Shown here piece by piece: positions 10,290 to 22,813 of a stretch of DNA of 64,000 nucleotides. The stretch's first letter is position 1. The number at the start of each line of letters is the position of its first letter. The position numbers were made by a program, and so were the translations under genes. A model generated the notes under the pieces. That model saw nothing but the letters and a program-made list of their open reading frames with translations. It did no database searches and was not told the origin of the DNA. The stretch lies in the NCBI RefSeq assembly GCF_032884065.1, contig NC_088872.1, positions 35,994,917 to 36,058,916 of the forward strand. The letters run 5' to 3'. The DNA comes from Artemia franciscana. Lineage: Eukaryota > Arthropoda > Branchiopoda > Anostraca > Artemiidae.

Positions 10290-11685
10290 TCATGCTACCC
10301 CTTGTTGAAACGAGATTGGCACAGAGGTGCTCAGGGTTATAATCGGTGAGTCCCAAGAACATATTAGGAGATAGGAGGTGGCTCCAATTTCCCCAGTCTT
10401 GTGCATACGATATATGCACAATAATATTTTGCACCTCTATCGACTTAGCATCATTGAAGGAACCCCCTCAAACCCTCAAAAGTTTTTTCTATTTAATATT
10501 TATTGCTATGTTGGAAATAAAACATATTGTAAGCAGTTTTTCTTTTTTTATACAACGCTGCTGAAAATGAAAGCTGCTAAATTTTCGCATTTTTTTTTAA
10601 ACATTTTACATTTCCTTTTTTTACATTTCTAACTAAATCAATTGGGCTTTGCTGGTATGATGCAACTCAAATCCTTGATTTATAATCTAATTGTTAATCC
10701 AGTCGTTTCTATAGAAAATAAATTGGCTAAGCAAAACTTTCAATTTAGCCAATCATTTCAGTTTACAGTAAAAGACTGCTACTGCCTTAACCTAAATTCG
10801 TAATGGTTTCTGTTTCTTTAGATTTTGACAACTTGTATAAGATAGTAGTATGCTAAAGAAGGGTCCAGATGGAACTTCCTGATTTGGGCACTAAAGATTG
10901 CCTATACTAAACTAGAACAAATCATAATACAAAAGATGATTCATTGGCATAATCCAGCGGGCTTTTTTCAAATACCTGTCTGAATATGATTAACAAGATA
11001 TAGTGAACCGTTTCTTTTGATTTCAAATTGGACTAATAGAATTTATGATATAGTACTAAACTTTATGACAGCATTATATAACATTGACATAGTGTAACAG
11101 CTTGTATCGTCATATTCATTGTAATGAGTACTTATATCAATACTTCTTTTAGAGAGGACTTATGGTCATCCATGACCCAACTTCCAAGGCCTCAAATGCC
11201 CCTCCCCCTAATTTTTTGCCCATCCCCCTTTTTTACTTATTTATTTAAAGTTTTTCAACTTTATTTTTTTTTACTTAGAATTTTTCCAACTTTTTGTTCA
11301 CGTCTTAAAATGACATAAAATATACTTAAAACAAAAGAAAGTCATTAGTGACATTTTCGAAAAACGAAATGAAGATGATATAGATATGTTAGTCATGATT
11401 TTTCCTTTTAGAAAAATAATGTTTGTAGTAACACTTTTCTTTTTTTTACTTAGAATTTTTTGACTCACAATTTTTAGGCTATTAGCAACTGGTTCTGTCA
11501 AGTGATTTTTTTTAGAAAGGTGTCACATGATAATAAAGTTGTGATACTGATACAAATTTTAGCCAAGTATTTCAAAATCTTAGGTCATATTACAAGTATC
11601 TTGTCTGATATTATCAAACTCTGGCCTGATATAACGAGAAACCTTTATTGCATTATCGAAACCTTGCAAGGTATCATCAAATCCA
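10290..11685. other. No gene recognised
   Basis: AT-rich with T- and A-runs. ORFs are below 75 codons and low in complexity. I see no repeat family from elsewhere in the window. Confidence 0.5.
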
Positions 11686-11689
11686 CACA

Positions 11690-11742
11690 CAAACACAAAA
11701 TGACGGACACAGAGACAAGCAAACAGTCACTGAGACACACAG

Positions 11743-11813
<71 letters not shown>

Positions 11814-12010
11814 AACTCATGCAAACACACAGAATCTGACAAAAACACACAAAGACAGACAGATAGACAAAAAACACCCGCTAAGAAAAAAAGACACAGA
11901 GAGCGAGAGAGAAAGATAGAGAGAGAGAGAAAAACACATGCAAACAAAAAGAGCCAAACATACACACACAAACACAGACACAGATACATGAAACACCCGC
12001 TCAAAGACAC
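11690..12010 (+). repeat. (GA)n microsatellite with CACAGA-type flanks
   Basis: A near-pure GA tract at about 11744-11812 lies in a wider region of ACACA, GACAGA and GAGAGA runs up to about 12010. The long overlapping ORFs on both strands here (for example 11502-12137) are produced by the dinucleotide repeat and are not coding. Confidence 0.9.
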
Positions 12011-12033
12011 AGGCAGAGTGAGATGCCTGTGTA

Positions 12034-12034
<1 letters not shown>

Positions 12035-12067
<33 letters not shown>
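12035..12067. repeat. (TA)n tract
   Basis: About 16 TA units directly left of the Helitron-derived palindrome. Confidence 0.95.
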
Positions 12068-12070
<3 letters not shown>

Positions 12071-12183
12071 CAGGTGGGACACAGGGACACAACTACAATG
12101 CCCCCCCGCGCGCGTAAGTCGTTACGCGCCATATTAGTTACGCGCCATTGTAGTTGTGTCCCTATGTCCCACCTGTGAATATA
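12066..12183. repeat. Palindrome built from a Helitron 3' segment
   Basis: Arms TATTCACAGGTGGGACA (from 12066) and its complement (to about 12181) enclose CGCGCGTAAGTCGTTACGCG. The right part (12105-12183) is almost identical to 12342-12416, which lies in the 3' region of the Helitron next door. The left arm is an inverted extra copy of the outer 35 bp. It is probably a second, broken Helitron end. Confidence 0.7.
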
Positions 12184-12190
12184 GATAGAT

Positions 12191-12192
<2 letters not shown>

Positions 12193-12263
<71 letters not shown>
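12193..12263. repeat. (TA)n tract abutting Helitron 3' end
   Basis: About 35 TA units ending directly at the CTAG of the Helitron terminus. Helitrons insert between A and T, so a TA tract is a natural target. Confidence 0.95.
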
Positions 12264-12264
<1 letters not shown>

Positions 12265-12409
12265 TAGCTGTTGGGGTGGCGCTTCGCGCCACCCCAACAC
12301 CTAGTTGGTGGGGGCGCGTCGCGCCCCCCCCAAGCCCTCCCACGCGCGTAAGTCGTTACGCGCCATATTAGTTACGCGCCATTGTAATTGTGTCCCTATG
12401 TCCCACCTG

Positions 12410-12584
<175 letters not shown>

Positions 12585-12599
12585 CCCACAAACAACTTA

Positions 12600-12874
12600 T
12601 TTTTATATATATTTATTCATATTTTTTTAGTTTTCTTTTTCTCTTTTATTTTTCAGTTTTTTCCTCTTTTTTAGTTTTTTTCTTTTTTAGTTTTTAGTTT
12701 TTTTTTAGTTTTTTACCTTTTTTTAGTTTTTTTTAGTTTTTTTAGTTTTTTAGCTTTTTTAGTTTTTTTTATTAGTTTTTATTTTTTTTTTGTAGTTTTT
12801 GCCTTTTTTTATTTTTTTCAGTTTTTTTTAGTTATTAGATTTTTACCTTTTTTTAGTTTTTTTTAGTTTTTTAG

Positions 12875-12879
<5 letters not shown>
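12600..12879 (+). repeat. T-rich low-complexity run with TTTTTTAGT units
   Basis: Repeated T5-8 AG units on the plus strand, part of the Helitron 3' region. It reads as A-rich ACTAAAAAA on the element's sense strand. Confidence 0.85.

Positions 12880-12964
<85 letters not shown>
12880..12964. repeat. (TA)n tract just after Helitron helicase stop
   Basis: About 42 TA units starting 5 bp beyond the helicase stop codon on the minus strand. Confidence 0.95.
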
Positions 12965-12968
<4 letters not shown>

Positions 12969-12969
12969 T

Positions 12970-13300
12970 TTAACTAAGTAAAACTTGCGAATATACAACA
13001 TTCTTCGTTGTCCCATTGTCTGTGCATATAAATAGATTGTCAGGTTTACCGACTCTTGAACATGCAACATATAATCATCCATGAAAAAAACAATCCGTAT
13101 TCAGATCTATACCGCATTATTCTAATGATTGCCCTTGAGCTTTGTTGATGGTGATTGCTAATCGAACATTCCCTGCGTCCTCGTCGTCATTTATATATCC
13201 CCCTGTGCCCCCCGGCGTCCCCGTTGTAGTCGTGTCCCTGTGTCCCGGTCGTCATTTATATTCCCTGTGTCCCGGTCGTCATTTGTGTCCCGGTGTCCCA
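12970..13300 (-). pseudogene. Helitron helicase C-terminus (superfamily 1 helicase motifs V-VI)
   Basis: The minus strand encodes VRLAITINKAQGQSLE, then after an in-frame stop CGIDLNTDCF, then in a shifted frame YVACSRVGKPDNLFI and NGTTKNVVYSQVLLS before the stop at 12970-12972. This is the standard ending of Pif1-type Helitron helicases (FAMTINKAQGQSL ... LYVACSRVG ... N-V-V-Y). The residues before VRL, normally a hydrophobic/basic RRQFP-like run, are replaced by a Gly/Thr-rich stretch (DTTTTGTPGGTGG) encoded in the same frame by a GGGACAC-type minisatellite. One stop and one frameshift show this copy is dead. The upstream helicase motifs and Rep domain are not present. Confidence 0.8.
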
Positions 13301-13310
13301 GTCTCTACTT
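13195..13310 (+). repeat. GTGTCCCGGTCGTCATT minisatellite
   Basis: Several imperfect copies of a 16-24 bp unit (CCCTGTGTCCCGG, CGTCATTTAT) overlap the helicase reading frame. Part of the unit, TTGTAGTCGTGTCCCTGTG, recurs in the Helitron 3' segment at about 12388 and in the palindrome at about 12148. Confidence 0.75.
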
Positions 13311-13785
13311 TTCTAAACAGTCCCAGTTTCTACTTTTCTCCTCTTTTCTTCGAATCTCTTTTTTAAGTTAGGCTCCCTCTTACTCTTAAGTTCAGTTTCT
13401 ACTTTTCTCCTGTTTTCTTCAAATCCCATTTTTAAGTTAAGCTTCCTCTGACTTTTATATTCAGTCTCTACTTTTCTCCTCTTTTCTTCGAATCCCTTTT
13501 TTTTTAATTCAGTAGAAAAATGAATCTGTTTAAATCAAAATCATATAAAGCTGCACAACTGGGTTTCGCAAATCTCGTCGCATCATCTGACCTCTATATC
13601 CCGCTCCCGCACTGTAGATGGAGCCTTGTTACGCTCCTTTCAAATCATAATTGTTAAGGGATAATTTAGAAGATGAAAATTATTATCATTTATTATTAAT
13701 TAGCAAATAAATTGTGTTCAATAACAATTATTGATTATCTGATCAATTGCAAGATATATCTTAAGGTTCCCATGCAACTGAGCCT
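13310..13785 (+). repeat. Short degenerate tandem repeat, then unassigned DNA
   Basis: Three imperfect units of about 80 bp containing CAGTTTCTACTTTTCTCC, CTTTTCTTCGAATC and TTTTAAGTTA lie at 13305-13510. Nothing is recognised from 13510 to 13785. Confidence 0.55.
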
Positions 13786-14205
13786 CCGTTTAGCTAAATC
13801 CTCATTTAACTCAACCTCAGCCAACTGGACCTCCATTCAACTGAAACCCCTTGCAAATCGGCCGTCATTTAACTATCCCCGAACGCAATTTAGCCTTCTT
13901 TAACTCAACACCGTTTAATTCAACCCCTATTCAACTTAGCACCAATTCAATTCATCCCATACGATAGATTGGGACAGTTGAATGGAGTTGGGGTGAATGG
14001 GGGTTAAGTTAAAAGAGGATTGAGTTGAATGGGGATTGGGTTAATTGGGATTGAGTTCAATGGGGGCTTACTTAAATGGGTTGAGTTGTATTGGGTTAAG
14101 TTAAGTTGGATTTTAGTTCGATTAGGGTTGATTTAAATGGGGTTGAGTTGAATGAGGGTTGAGTTGAACGAAGATTAAATTGAACGAGGGTTGAGTTAAA
14201 CGGGG
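13785..14205. repeat. Strand-switching minisatellite (CAACTC / GAGTTG)
   Basis: 13785-13960 is built of degenerate 16-20 bp units such as CATTTAACTCAACC. From 13975 to 14205 the complementary form takes over (GGGGTTGAGTTGAATG and variants, at least ten units). The switch lies near 13965, so the whole region is a large imperfect inverted repeat. Confidence 0.8.
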
Positions 14206-14584
14206 GTTGTATTATACACACATCATAATCTCATGTCAATTATCCATTTTATCAGTGAATAAACTTAGCCAATAATTATATTACCCAGCATTTCCCCCAG
14301 TCTTATCATTAGCTAAGGCTGTTTGTTCATATATATAGAGGCCTCAATGCGGGGTCCTGGGACCGATTTTTAATGTCAGTTCCCAATTATTAATATATTT
14401 TAGCATCAGTAGTTCAATTAGCTAATTATCACATGATTTAACTAGAATAGTAATTCTTCCCAGCTTCGTCAAGCTGCACATGAAATCAGAATAATGCAAG
14501 CATTTATAATTTACATAAAAGAGGGGCCACAGAAGGATACTGTGCCTTGTTTCCCTGATATAATGCGTGGAGAAATGTTCCCGC

Positions 14585-15485
14585 TATGTCACGCCATTTC
14601 TAACACGATATGCCACGTCACCGAAATGCCGTGTTATACCAGGCCTTTCGATTCTCTGCCACACCATGCCACGTTCCGTCACTCCGCCATTTGCCAAGTA
14701 ATCCATACTCTTTCGAATGTGGGCAGCCCCTGGGATGATTCATTAAAAGAAAAAAATAAGTAAAAAGGATCATAAATGGGTAACTGCTATTTTTGAAAGA
14801 ATTTCACATCATTAATTTTGACAAATTGGAAAACTGTCAAGTGTCTATGTGACACATTGTTGATAATAAAACAAATTTAAAAGTTCCAAATTTCATAAAT
14901 CAAACTAAAAAGCAGTGAAATATTGCTGCTATGTATATTAGCCTACTTTACTTAAATGATATTCTGTAGTAGTCAAGCTTGAATCAAGGCGGCGTTAGAT
15001 TCAAAATGTTGGTATTGGTCCAGCCGGTTGACAAACCTTAGATTAGAATATCCTGCCACTCCGTGCCGTATTCCACGACACCATGCAATCTCCCACTATT
15101 TCGCGCCAACCTCTGTCATGCTAAGCCACTTTCCATCATACCACCTTATCCCACATAGTGTACATCGTTTTTAAAGGCGAACAGCCCCTTCCGTGATCCC
15201 TCAAAAGTAAAATATTGACAAAAAGGATTTTCCGTCAGAACTTACGTTCAACCACTATGTTTCGGAAATTTTACATGGTAGAATTTGATGAATTAAAAAA
15301 TCTGTCAAGTATGTATGACAAATTGTTGATAATAAAAAAATCTCCAAAATTTCATTGATCAAACTTGAAAGGGAATGAAATGTCACTTCTCTGTATACCA
15401 CTTAAAGCCTATTTTGCTTGAATGAAGGCGGCAGTAGATTCAAAATGTTGGACTTGATCCAGCCGGCTGACAAATCGAAGAGTAG
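14585..15485 (+). repeat. Diverged tandem duplication, ~450-bp unit
   Basis: The two halves (about 14585-15045 and 15050-15485) share their order of landmarks: a CCAYGCC-rich stretch, GGCAGCCCC / GAACAGCCCC, AAACTGTCAAG / AATCTGTCAAG, ACATTGTTGATAATAAAA / AAATTGTTGATAATAAAA, and finally AGATTCAAAATGTTGG followed by CCAGCCGG and TGACAAA. They are clearly homologous but well diverged. No coding sequence is seen. Confidence 0.75.
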
Positions 15486-15489
15486 TCTC

Positions 15490-17280
15490 ACCAATCTTTA
15501 GGCCATTTCAGTCAATACATCTTGAAATTTGACAGTATCGGTTCAAGTGACGTCATATATAATTGATGAATTAACTTCTGTTTTTCTATGACCGCCAGGA
15601 GCAGATCCTGTCATTTTCTTTCTTCTTCCTAATTGTAATGTATAGCCTCAAAGAAAAGTATGAAGGAGCATATGTATTGACATACAGTTAAAAATAAATG
15701 TCGACTGTTAACCATAACGAAACTTGTAGACTAACCTTTATCGTTTTCTAGTATGGCACGCCCTAACAGTTAATAAGTTTGACGTACTGCTGCTAAAGAT
15801 CTGACGGGCAAAGATATAATGTTAGTTGATGTCCAGACTAAAACTATTAAATCTTATCTTTTTATGGTAAGCCATGATCTCACAATTATTTAGCTTTTCA
15901 TGTTCCAACGGAAGTTCGAGATAGAATTCGTCATATATTTAACACCAAGGTAGATAAAAATGTGGCGTAAAAACGGCGCTTTGAATATAACTGACATATT
16001 TTATGTCCAAGTTGCTCTCACACCATGAGTGTGACAATTTTAGCAAAACGTCATTAAGGTTTTCTCCATTGGAAGGTTCTGAAGCCATTCCAATGGTGTA
16101 ATGCATTGTAAATGCCCTTAGCTGTTACTCTAGTGACATCATTGGGTTCTAAGCTATAAGTTACAGCTTAGAGAGGCGGCGATTTCGCCCTATTAGCCAC
16201 GGACCTTTATTTAATACATTTTCAGCAAAATACGAGCATAAAGCGTCTTCCAGCTTAAAATTCGCTTTCACTATTTGAAGTATACAAATTTCAAAAAAAA
16301 ATCTCCAGGCTATCAGAAATAAACTACCGAAAATGTAGAAATTACGCGTAAGAGTTGACCTGTTTCCTTGGCTTTGAATTGGTTTTGTATGGTAATCAAT
16401 TTCTGTACGAAGCACCGGCGCATGCAGGACATTGTATGGAGGGAGATGGCGTAATTTTTGTTGGCGAGGGTGGCAATATTAGCAAAATAGTTTTTTTTAA
16501 CATGTCGCTGTTTTATATTTTCGTATTGTTTCTGTTTTGTTTCTTTTTTACCATTAAACCTGCATTAAATTAGCTGAGTGAGGAGGACATGCGAAGTTTC
16601 ACACTCTTCTTTTTTTCAAAAGAAAATTGCACCCATTTGAAATGCACCTATAATTGCACCCATTTATTATCCTGTGTTCATGTATTCGTTGTTCTCTTTG
16701 ACCGAAGGACCTACTAACATTTATGTTTTCCCATCGTGAGTGGTAAAACTAAGTAACTACTAATTTACAAATTTCAAGAAGAAATTTAAAATGGATTAGT
16801 TATATAATGAAACAATTTTAATATAAAACAATTAATTCTCTTCAGATTTCAGGTTGAGAAAATGCCTGGTCTGACCCCACTTCCCCCTCTTCACATCCCA
16901 AATAGTCGTCTCTCATCTGAGAACTTGTATAACCAGAGAGGAGAAACAATATAATAAAAAAAAAAACAGAAGAAAAAGACAAAAAAAGAAAAATTGGTTT
17001 ATAGCCTTTGAAGAAAAAAAAACTGAAAAAAAAACATATCAGAAAGACATCCATCTGGCTTCGTTTTTTTACTCAGTTAACACATTTTACCCGTTGAACG
17101 TAAATTATATTTTCATTTTATTAATAAGTTGAACTCCAGTGGGGATTAAGAACTTTATTACCTGTAACTATTTACCTACATTCATTACTAATTATCCGCT
17201 ATTTTATATTAACTAATGTTTGAAACTGTTTGCTTTGCCCAAATCCAAGACAAGTAGAGAAGGTGTAAAAATTTGCTTTT
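15490..17280. other. No gene recognised
   Basis: AT-rich; ORFs are under 85 codons and of low complexity (for example a Phe-rich frame near 16842-17054 made by A/T runs). No known family is seen. Confidence 0.5.
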
Positions 17281-17282
17281 TA

Positions 17283-18940
17283 TCAAACAGTTCGTGGTAC
17301 GAACTGTAGTAAGGAACGACCCGGCTCAATAGTAACCGAAACTGTAAAAAATGGAATTTTGATACCAATAGTTACATCAAAAGAATTGCACTTTAATGCT
17401 GATTTGAATATATAAGTTTCATCAAGTTTAGTTCCTATCAAAAGTCACGAGCCTGACAAAATTTGCCTTATTTTCGAAAAAGGGAGGAAACATCACCTAA
17501 AAATCATAGAATCTTAACGAAAATCACACCATCGCATTCAGCGTATCAGAGAACCCCACTCTAGAAGTTTCAAACTCCCATCTACAAAAATGTGGATATT
17601 CGTATTTTTTCCCGAAGACCGATGACGGGTGCGTGTTTATTTGTTTGTTTTGTTTGTTTTCTTTCTTTCTCTTTCCCAGGGGCGATGGCATTGACCCAGT
17701 GGTCCTAGAATGTTGTAAGAGGGCTCATTCTAACGGAAATTAAAGGTTCTATTGCCCTTTTTAAGTAACCAAAAAATTAGAGGGCACCTACGTCCCCTCC
17801 CACGCTTATTTTCCCCAAAGTCACCGGATCAAAATTCTGAGATAGCCATTTTATTCACCATAGACGAAAAACCTAATAACCATGTCTTTGGGACGACATA
17901 TTCCCCCACAGTCTCCATGGGAGGGGCTGCAAGTTACAAACTTTGACCAGTGTTTACAAATAGCAATCGTTATTGGGAAGTGTACAGACATTTTCAGGGG
18001 GATTGTTTTGGTTCGGGGGGGGGGGGGGGGTTGGGGGGTTACTTGGGAGGATCTTTCCATGGAGAAATTTGTCATGGGGAAGAAAATTTCGATGAAGGGG
18101 GCGCAGGATTTTCTAGCCTTATTTGAAAAAACAATGAACAAATAAATATGAAGTTTTTTCAACTGAAAGTTTGGAGCAGCATTAAAACTTAAAACAAACA
18201 GAAATTATTACATATTTGAGGGGTTTCACCTCTTCGTAATACCTCACTCTTTACGCTAAAGTATTTTTAGTAATTTTAGCTATTTATTATACGGCTATTG
18301 TGATTTAGGGGTCATTCTTAAAGAGTTGGGACAAAATTCAAGCTTTAGTGTAAAGAGCGAGGTATTGACGAGGGGGTGAGCCCCCTCATATACGTAATAA
18401 GGACATACGAATATAGAAGTTCGTTTCGTAAGTTTATTCATAACCTACGTATATTTTTTACTGACGAAAACGTTCGTAAAAAATTCTAGTTACCTTTTTA
18501 AGTAATCAAAAAATTAGAGGGCAACCAGGCCTCCTCCCCTGCTCCTTTTTTTCTCAAACTCTTCCGATTAAAACTATGACAAAGCCATTTGGCCAAAAAA
18601 ATAAATTAATATGCATATTTCATTTTAATTATTTATGTGCGGAGAGCCAAAATCAAAACATACATTAATTCAAAAACGTTCGGAAATTAAACAAAAAAAA
18701 AACAAGTTTTTTAACTGAAATTAAGGAGCAGCATTAAAACTTAAAGCGAACAGAAATTACTCCGTATATGAAAGGGGCTTTTCCTCCTCAACGCCCCGCT
18801 CTTTACGCTAAAGTTTTTTTCTGTTTTAAAAAGTAAAGTTAAGAGAAAGAGTCAAACTTTAGCGTAATATCTGTTCGTTTTAAATTTTAATGTCGCTCCT
18901 TATTTTCAGTTAAAAAAAAACTTGTTTTTTTGTTCAGTTT
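17283..18940 (+). repeat. R2c: near-complete R2 dispersed repeat
   Basis: It has the same order of modules as R2b, from TCAAACAGTTCGTGGTACG to the tail foldback. The right arm of the foldback is partly deleted (CTTTAGCGTAATATCTGTTC at about 18858). The G tract near 18018-18040 is nearly pure. ORFs of about 100 codons on both strands here (17851-18162) follow the repeat and are not genes. Confidence 0.8.
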
Positions 18941-18944
18941 TGAT

Positions 18945-20762
18945 GAAATATCTACGTTTCCATTTTACTTATGAATCACTCCCAAAAAATCGTATTTTGC
19001 TGCTTATGTCTTTAAGGAATTCCAAAATTAGAATTCATGTTCAGTTTAAAAGAAATCAGTTCTGCCCTTCTAAACCTAAAAGCTGTATCTCGTTGTTATT
19101 TTAATGTTTCGTCACCAACAAAGAAGTTGAAACCGGAGAAGCTTGTGTATTAACCTATCTGGTTGGAACTACAATCGCTAGCATCTCAAGAAGTGTCAAT
19201 CATTTTTGCATATTCTAAGATGTATGTAATTTCATGCATTGCAAAGACGCAACCAAATAATTTTCCCAGTGAAGGGGTGGGGTAATTTTCCTATTAGTCA
19301 ATGAGTAGATGTGATGGTGAGAAGTTAAAGCTCTTTAAATGTGGTAGTAATTTAAAGTGCAGTTAGTAATTCTTCTTCAAAATTACAGTGACCTGGTCTT
19401 AAGTAGACCTATGTCTTAGATTGAAGCTTTTTTCCGTTTCCCAAGGACAGGGGCATTACTTCCTAACCTCTCCGTGACACGCTCGAAGTACTTAGTATCT
19501 CTGTGTGGTGTATATATTTTTGCGTTTTTTTTTGGTTGTTTCTTTTTACTTTGTAGGTTCTTTTTCTCGACTTCATTCACAATATTTCGTCTCACGTATT
19601 TTTTCTAGGGTTCCGTTCTTTGTTTTTTCTATTATATGTGTTATTTTTTGGCTCTTTTCATTGTATGTGTTTATTTTAGCCTATATTGTAAATGTGAATT
19701 CCTGGGTCAGTCACCCGAAAAAGGATTTATCCCTAGGTTCTTAAAGTTTTTCAACTATTTTGAGAATCAAATCAAAGACAGAATTCGCTACAAAGACAAA
19801 GCCCCAACAAAACCAAATTTATGAAAAGTTTCCAAATAGCGTAGGCTTCAAGTAAACATTATTAGCGTTATCTTTAAATAGCATGGTAGAAAAAACGAAG
19901 CTATTGGAAAAAGCAAATTTCAACTCCTTTGCTATATTATATGCCATATACTATGAGGCAAATGCCATAATACGATGTAATAGTATAAAATTACGTAGCA
20001 GAAACCTTTTTATTTAACAAGAATTAAATTACAATTCGATAAAGGTAAATCAAATTCGTGAAAAAAAAAAACACTTTAGACTTCAGAGTAAAAAATTTAA
20101 AAGTGAGATTTTCAAAATACAATTACAATGATTCAGCCTTATCGCCCAACTCAGTTTCAAAACAACGGCAGCGAATTACAATCAACACCCTAGTTCGTGA
20201 ATTGTTTTTGGGAATTCCTGTTTAGTTTTATCCTTTCCGATTTGTTTTGTATATTATCTCTCAAATGCATTTTGTCTTTTCAAATGAAATATTTTTCAAA
20301 ATCCTGCAACTGACTGTGAAGTAAGCACCATGGGATACGACAGTAGCCCAATAAATTACTAACTAAGTACCCGCAAGCATTGTGCATAAAGATAGAATGA
20401 GAAACAGAATATTAAACCATGAGATTAAGAAGAAGGTAGAAGTCTAGAATTGGGGCTATTGAAAAGGAAACATGTTAAGAACATGTTCTTACTTCAAGAT
20501 ACGGAAGAAAATTGTAGTTAACTCATTTTGAAGGCAATTCTACTACAAATTACCCCCCCCCCTAAAATACGAATAGAGCCATATTCATAAAGGTCCCATA
20601 CAGTTTGCAATGCGACCCTCTTGTTTCAACCTATATAGGCTACCCGTAGATCAAATAAACGCTGACAAAATCCTTCTCAATAGCCCCAATTAAAGGCTTG
20701 TAGCCAACTCTCTTCTTATTTCAACACCCAAATCTGTTCATCCAGATCGGAGTTGCCAACAA

Positions 20763-20765
<3 letters not shown>
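18945..20765. other. No gene recognised
   Basis: AT-rich; ORFs are short and hydrophobic by composition. If the exon at 20844-21415 is real, this stretch would be intron or downstream sequence of that gene. Confidence 0.4.

Positions 20766-20767
<2 letters not shown>

Positions 20768-20837
<70 letters not shown>
20768..20837. repeat. (TA)n tract directly after a splice donor
   Basis: About 35 TA units. On the minus strand they start within the splice donor GTAAGTATATA of the exon at 20844-21415. Confidence 0.95.
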
Positions 20838-20839
<2 letters not shown>

Positions 20840-20843
20840 TTAC

Positions 20844-21415
20844 CCTATATACTGGTGTATTTCCTTCTCAAGTTTTGTTACTGTTTCTTCTTTCCGTTTC
20901 AGCTGAAGTCTTAGCTGAACAATTTCACTTTCTAGCTGTCCAACTTTACTGTTTTTATCAGAATCTGCCGATTTAACAACGTCAATTGATGGGCGAACAC
21001 TTGTTGGGATTACTGAAGATTTATTAGCACCAGCAACACTATTCGACACTATGCCAGGTATTTCCGAGTCATTGAAACAAGAAGTTCCATTACCCATTTG
21101 TGGTTTGTACACTGAAGTTGACACTACTAAACTGGGAGAAACAATTTGTGGCGGTGATATTTTCGTTTTACTTAGAATCTGAGATAAACTAACAGGCCCA
21201 GAAGATTTCACTTTATCGGACTTTGGTGATGTTTTGAATTTTTCACGACATTCGTTTGTATATGCTATCATTTTGGCAGCGTTATCCGCTCTTGTTTCCT
21301 GTCCATTTTCAACTAACTTTTTGCCGGGAGAATCGTCACTCTCTTCATTAAGGAGACTCACTTGTGTCACATTTGTGTCAAATGGGGAAGACATCTTCAG
21401 GGCAACGAAATAAAA
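20844..21415 (-). CDS. Candidate host exon with coiled-coil end, protein unidentified
   Basis: A minus-strand frame starts with an ATG at 21394-21392 and encodes 183 complete codons up to a consensus donor, GG|GTAAGT at 20843-20838 (phase 2). Upstream, T9-AG at 21425-21416 is a good acceptor, so the exon would run 21415-20844 with about 21 bases before the ATG. The protein begins [15 protein letters not shown]. It has a Ser/Thr/Lys/Pro-rich, apparently disordered middle (residues about 20-145), and ends in a heptad-like acidic/basic coiled coil ([18 protein letters not shown] ... [10 protein letters not shown], residues about 150-182). Codon use and composition are protein-like and unlike the AT repeats on both sides. 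This suggests the first coding exon of a scaffold or cytoskeletal coiled-coil protein, but I cannot name it. The rest of the gene would lie to the left, across the (TA)n tract. Confidence 0.65.
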
Positions 21416-21422
21416 CTAAAAA

Positions 21423-21740
<318 letters not shown>

Positions 21741-22190
21741 TATAAATAAAAAAAATACTTCCAGGAAATTTTTTGTGGGAGTTGAAACTGCGTTTTAAGC
21801 ATTGCAACGCAGTTGAAGCAAGTCTAGCTTTTGCTTATAGAATTAAGATCCCTTCGGTGATTGGTCTTCTGGGACTTGGACTGTTTAAAAGGATTTCAGA
21901 AACTCCAATCTTGTTGTAAAGTACAGAAAAATCGTAGTTTTGGTTTTTTGAAATTTTTATGAAATCATAATAAAAAAGAGCTATACCGCAGATTTACCAA
22001 TTTTGTCGTGATTATGCTATGATTTTTTTCCCCATTTTACCAAGATACCAATAATTGGTAAAACAGTCAGTTTGATCAATTACAAGAAAGTATACACAGC
22101 ATTTTGCCTGGAAGGGGTCAGGACTGGATAAAAGTACGGCTTCGAGCCAATATTTTCTGTTTGTCACAGAGGAGGGGTTTTTTAGACCAA

Positions 22191-22813
22191 TGAAACAAAC
22201 AAAAATCACTACAAACTTGAGTTTGAGTTTTGCCTCCTTCTCTCACTGTAAAAGTTTAAAACCTACTGTTTCATTGGGGCTTTACTGAAAACGAATTATA
22301 TTACATATATTTTCTTTTGTACTTATTACAACATTGAAAATAGGTATAAACATTACAGTAAAATTAAATTTTGAACAGATGACCTTCCAGCAATTGACAT
22401 CATTATATATCAAATATTCAGTTTAATTTTTTTAGTTCTTTCCAAGACTATTCAAGACAAATCCAAACAAGAGTTTGGATACTGCCCCCTTTCTTAACTG
22501 TAAAACTCTAAAGCCTACTGAGTCATTGGCGCTTCAAAAAACAAATTATATTACAAATATTTCCTTTTCCAGTCTTTTCCAGCATTGAAAATGAAAATAA
22601 GATTACAGTGAAATAAAATCTTAAACGATGACCTTTCAATAGTTATTATCATTATTTCAAATATTCAGTTTGATTTTATTTGTACTTTCCAAGGATGTTC
22701 AAGACACATATAGTTTTCAGTAAAGCGCCAATGACACAGTAGGTTTTAGACTTTACAGTGAGGGAAGGAGGCAAAACCCAAACTCTTTCTTGCAGTGATT
22801 TTTGTTGGTTTCA
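22191..22813. mobile_element. Non-autonomous element with ~100-bp TIRs
   Basis: The left terminal repeat, 22191-22292 (TGAAACAAACAAAAATCAC ... GGCTTTACTGAAAAC), is inverted at 22713-22813. The TIR module also occurs once more in direct orientation at about 22467-22550 (GAGTTTGGATACTGCC ... GGCGCTTC). As a result, the interior is two tandem ~245-bp units. No ORF of note and no clear target duplication are seen. Confidence 0.75.

Noticed and set aside
11502-12137. 211-codon ORF and its antisense partners
   Set aside because: They are produced by (GA)n and (TA)n microsatellites (Arg/Glu and Ile/Tyr repeats); the same tracts give equally long ORFs in several frames.
17851-18162. 103-codon minus ORF, recurring at 9154-9423
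   Set aside because: It follows the R2 repeat, does not keep its reading frame across copies, and overlaps plus-strand ORFs of similar length.
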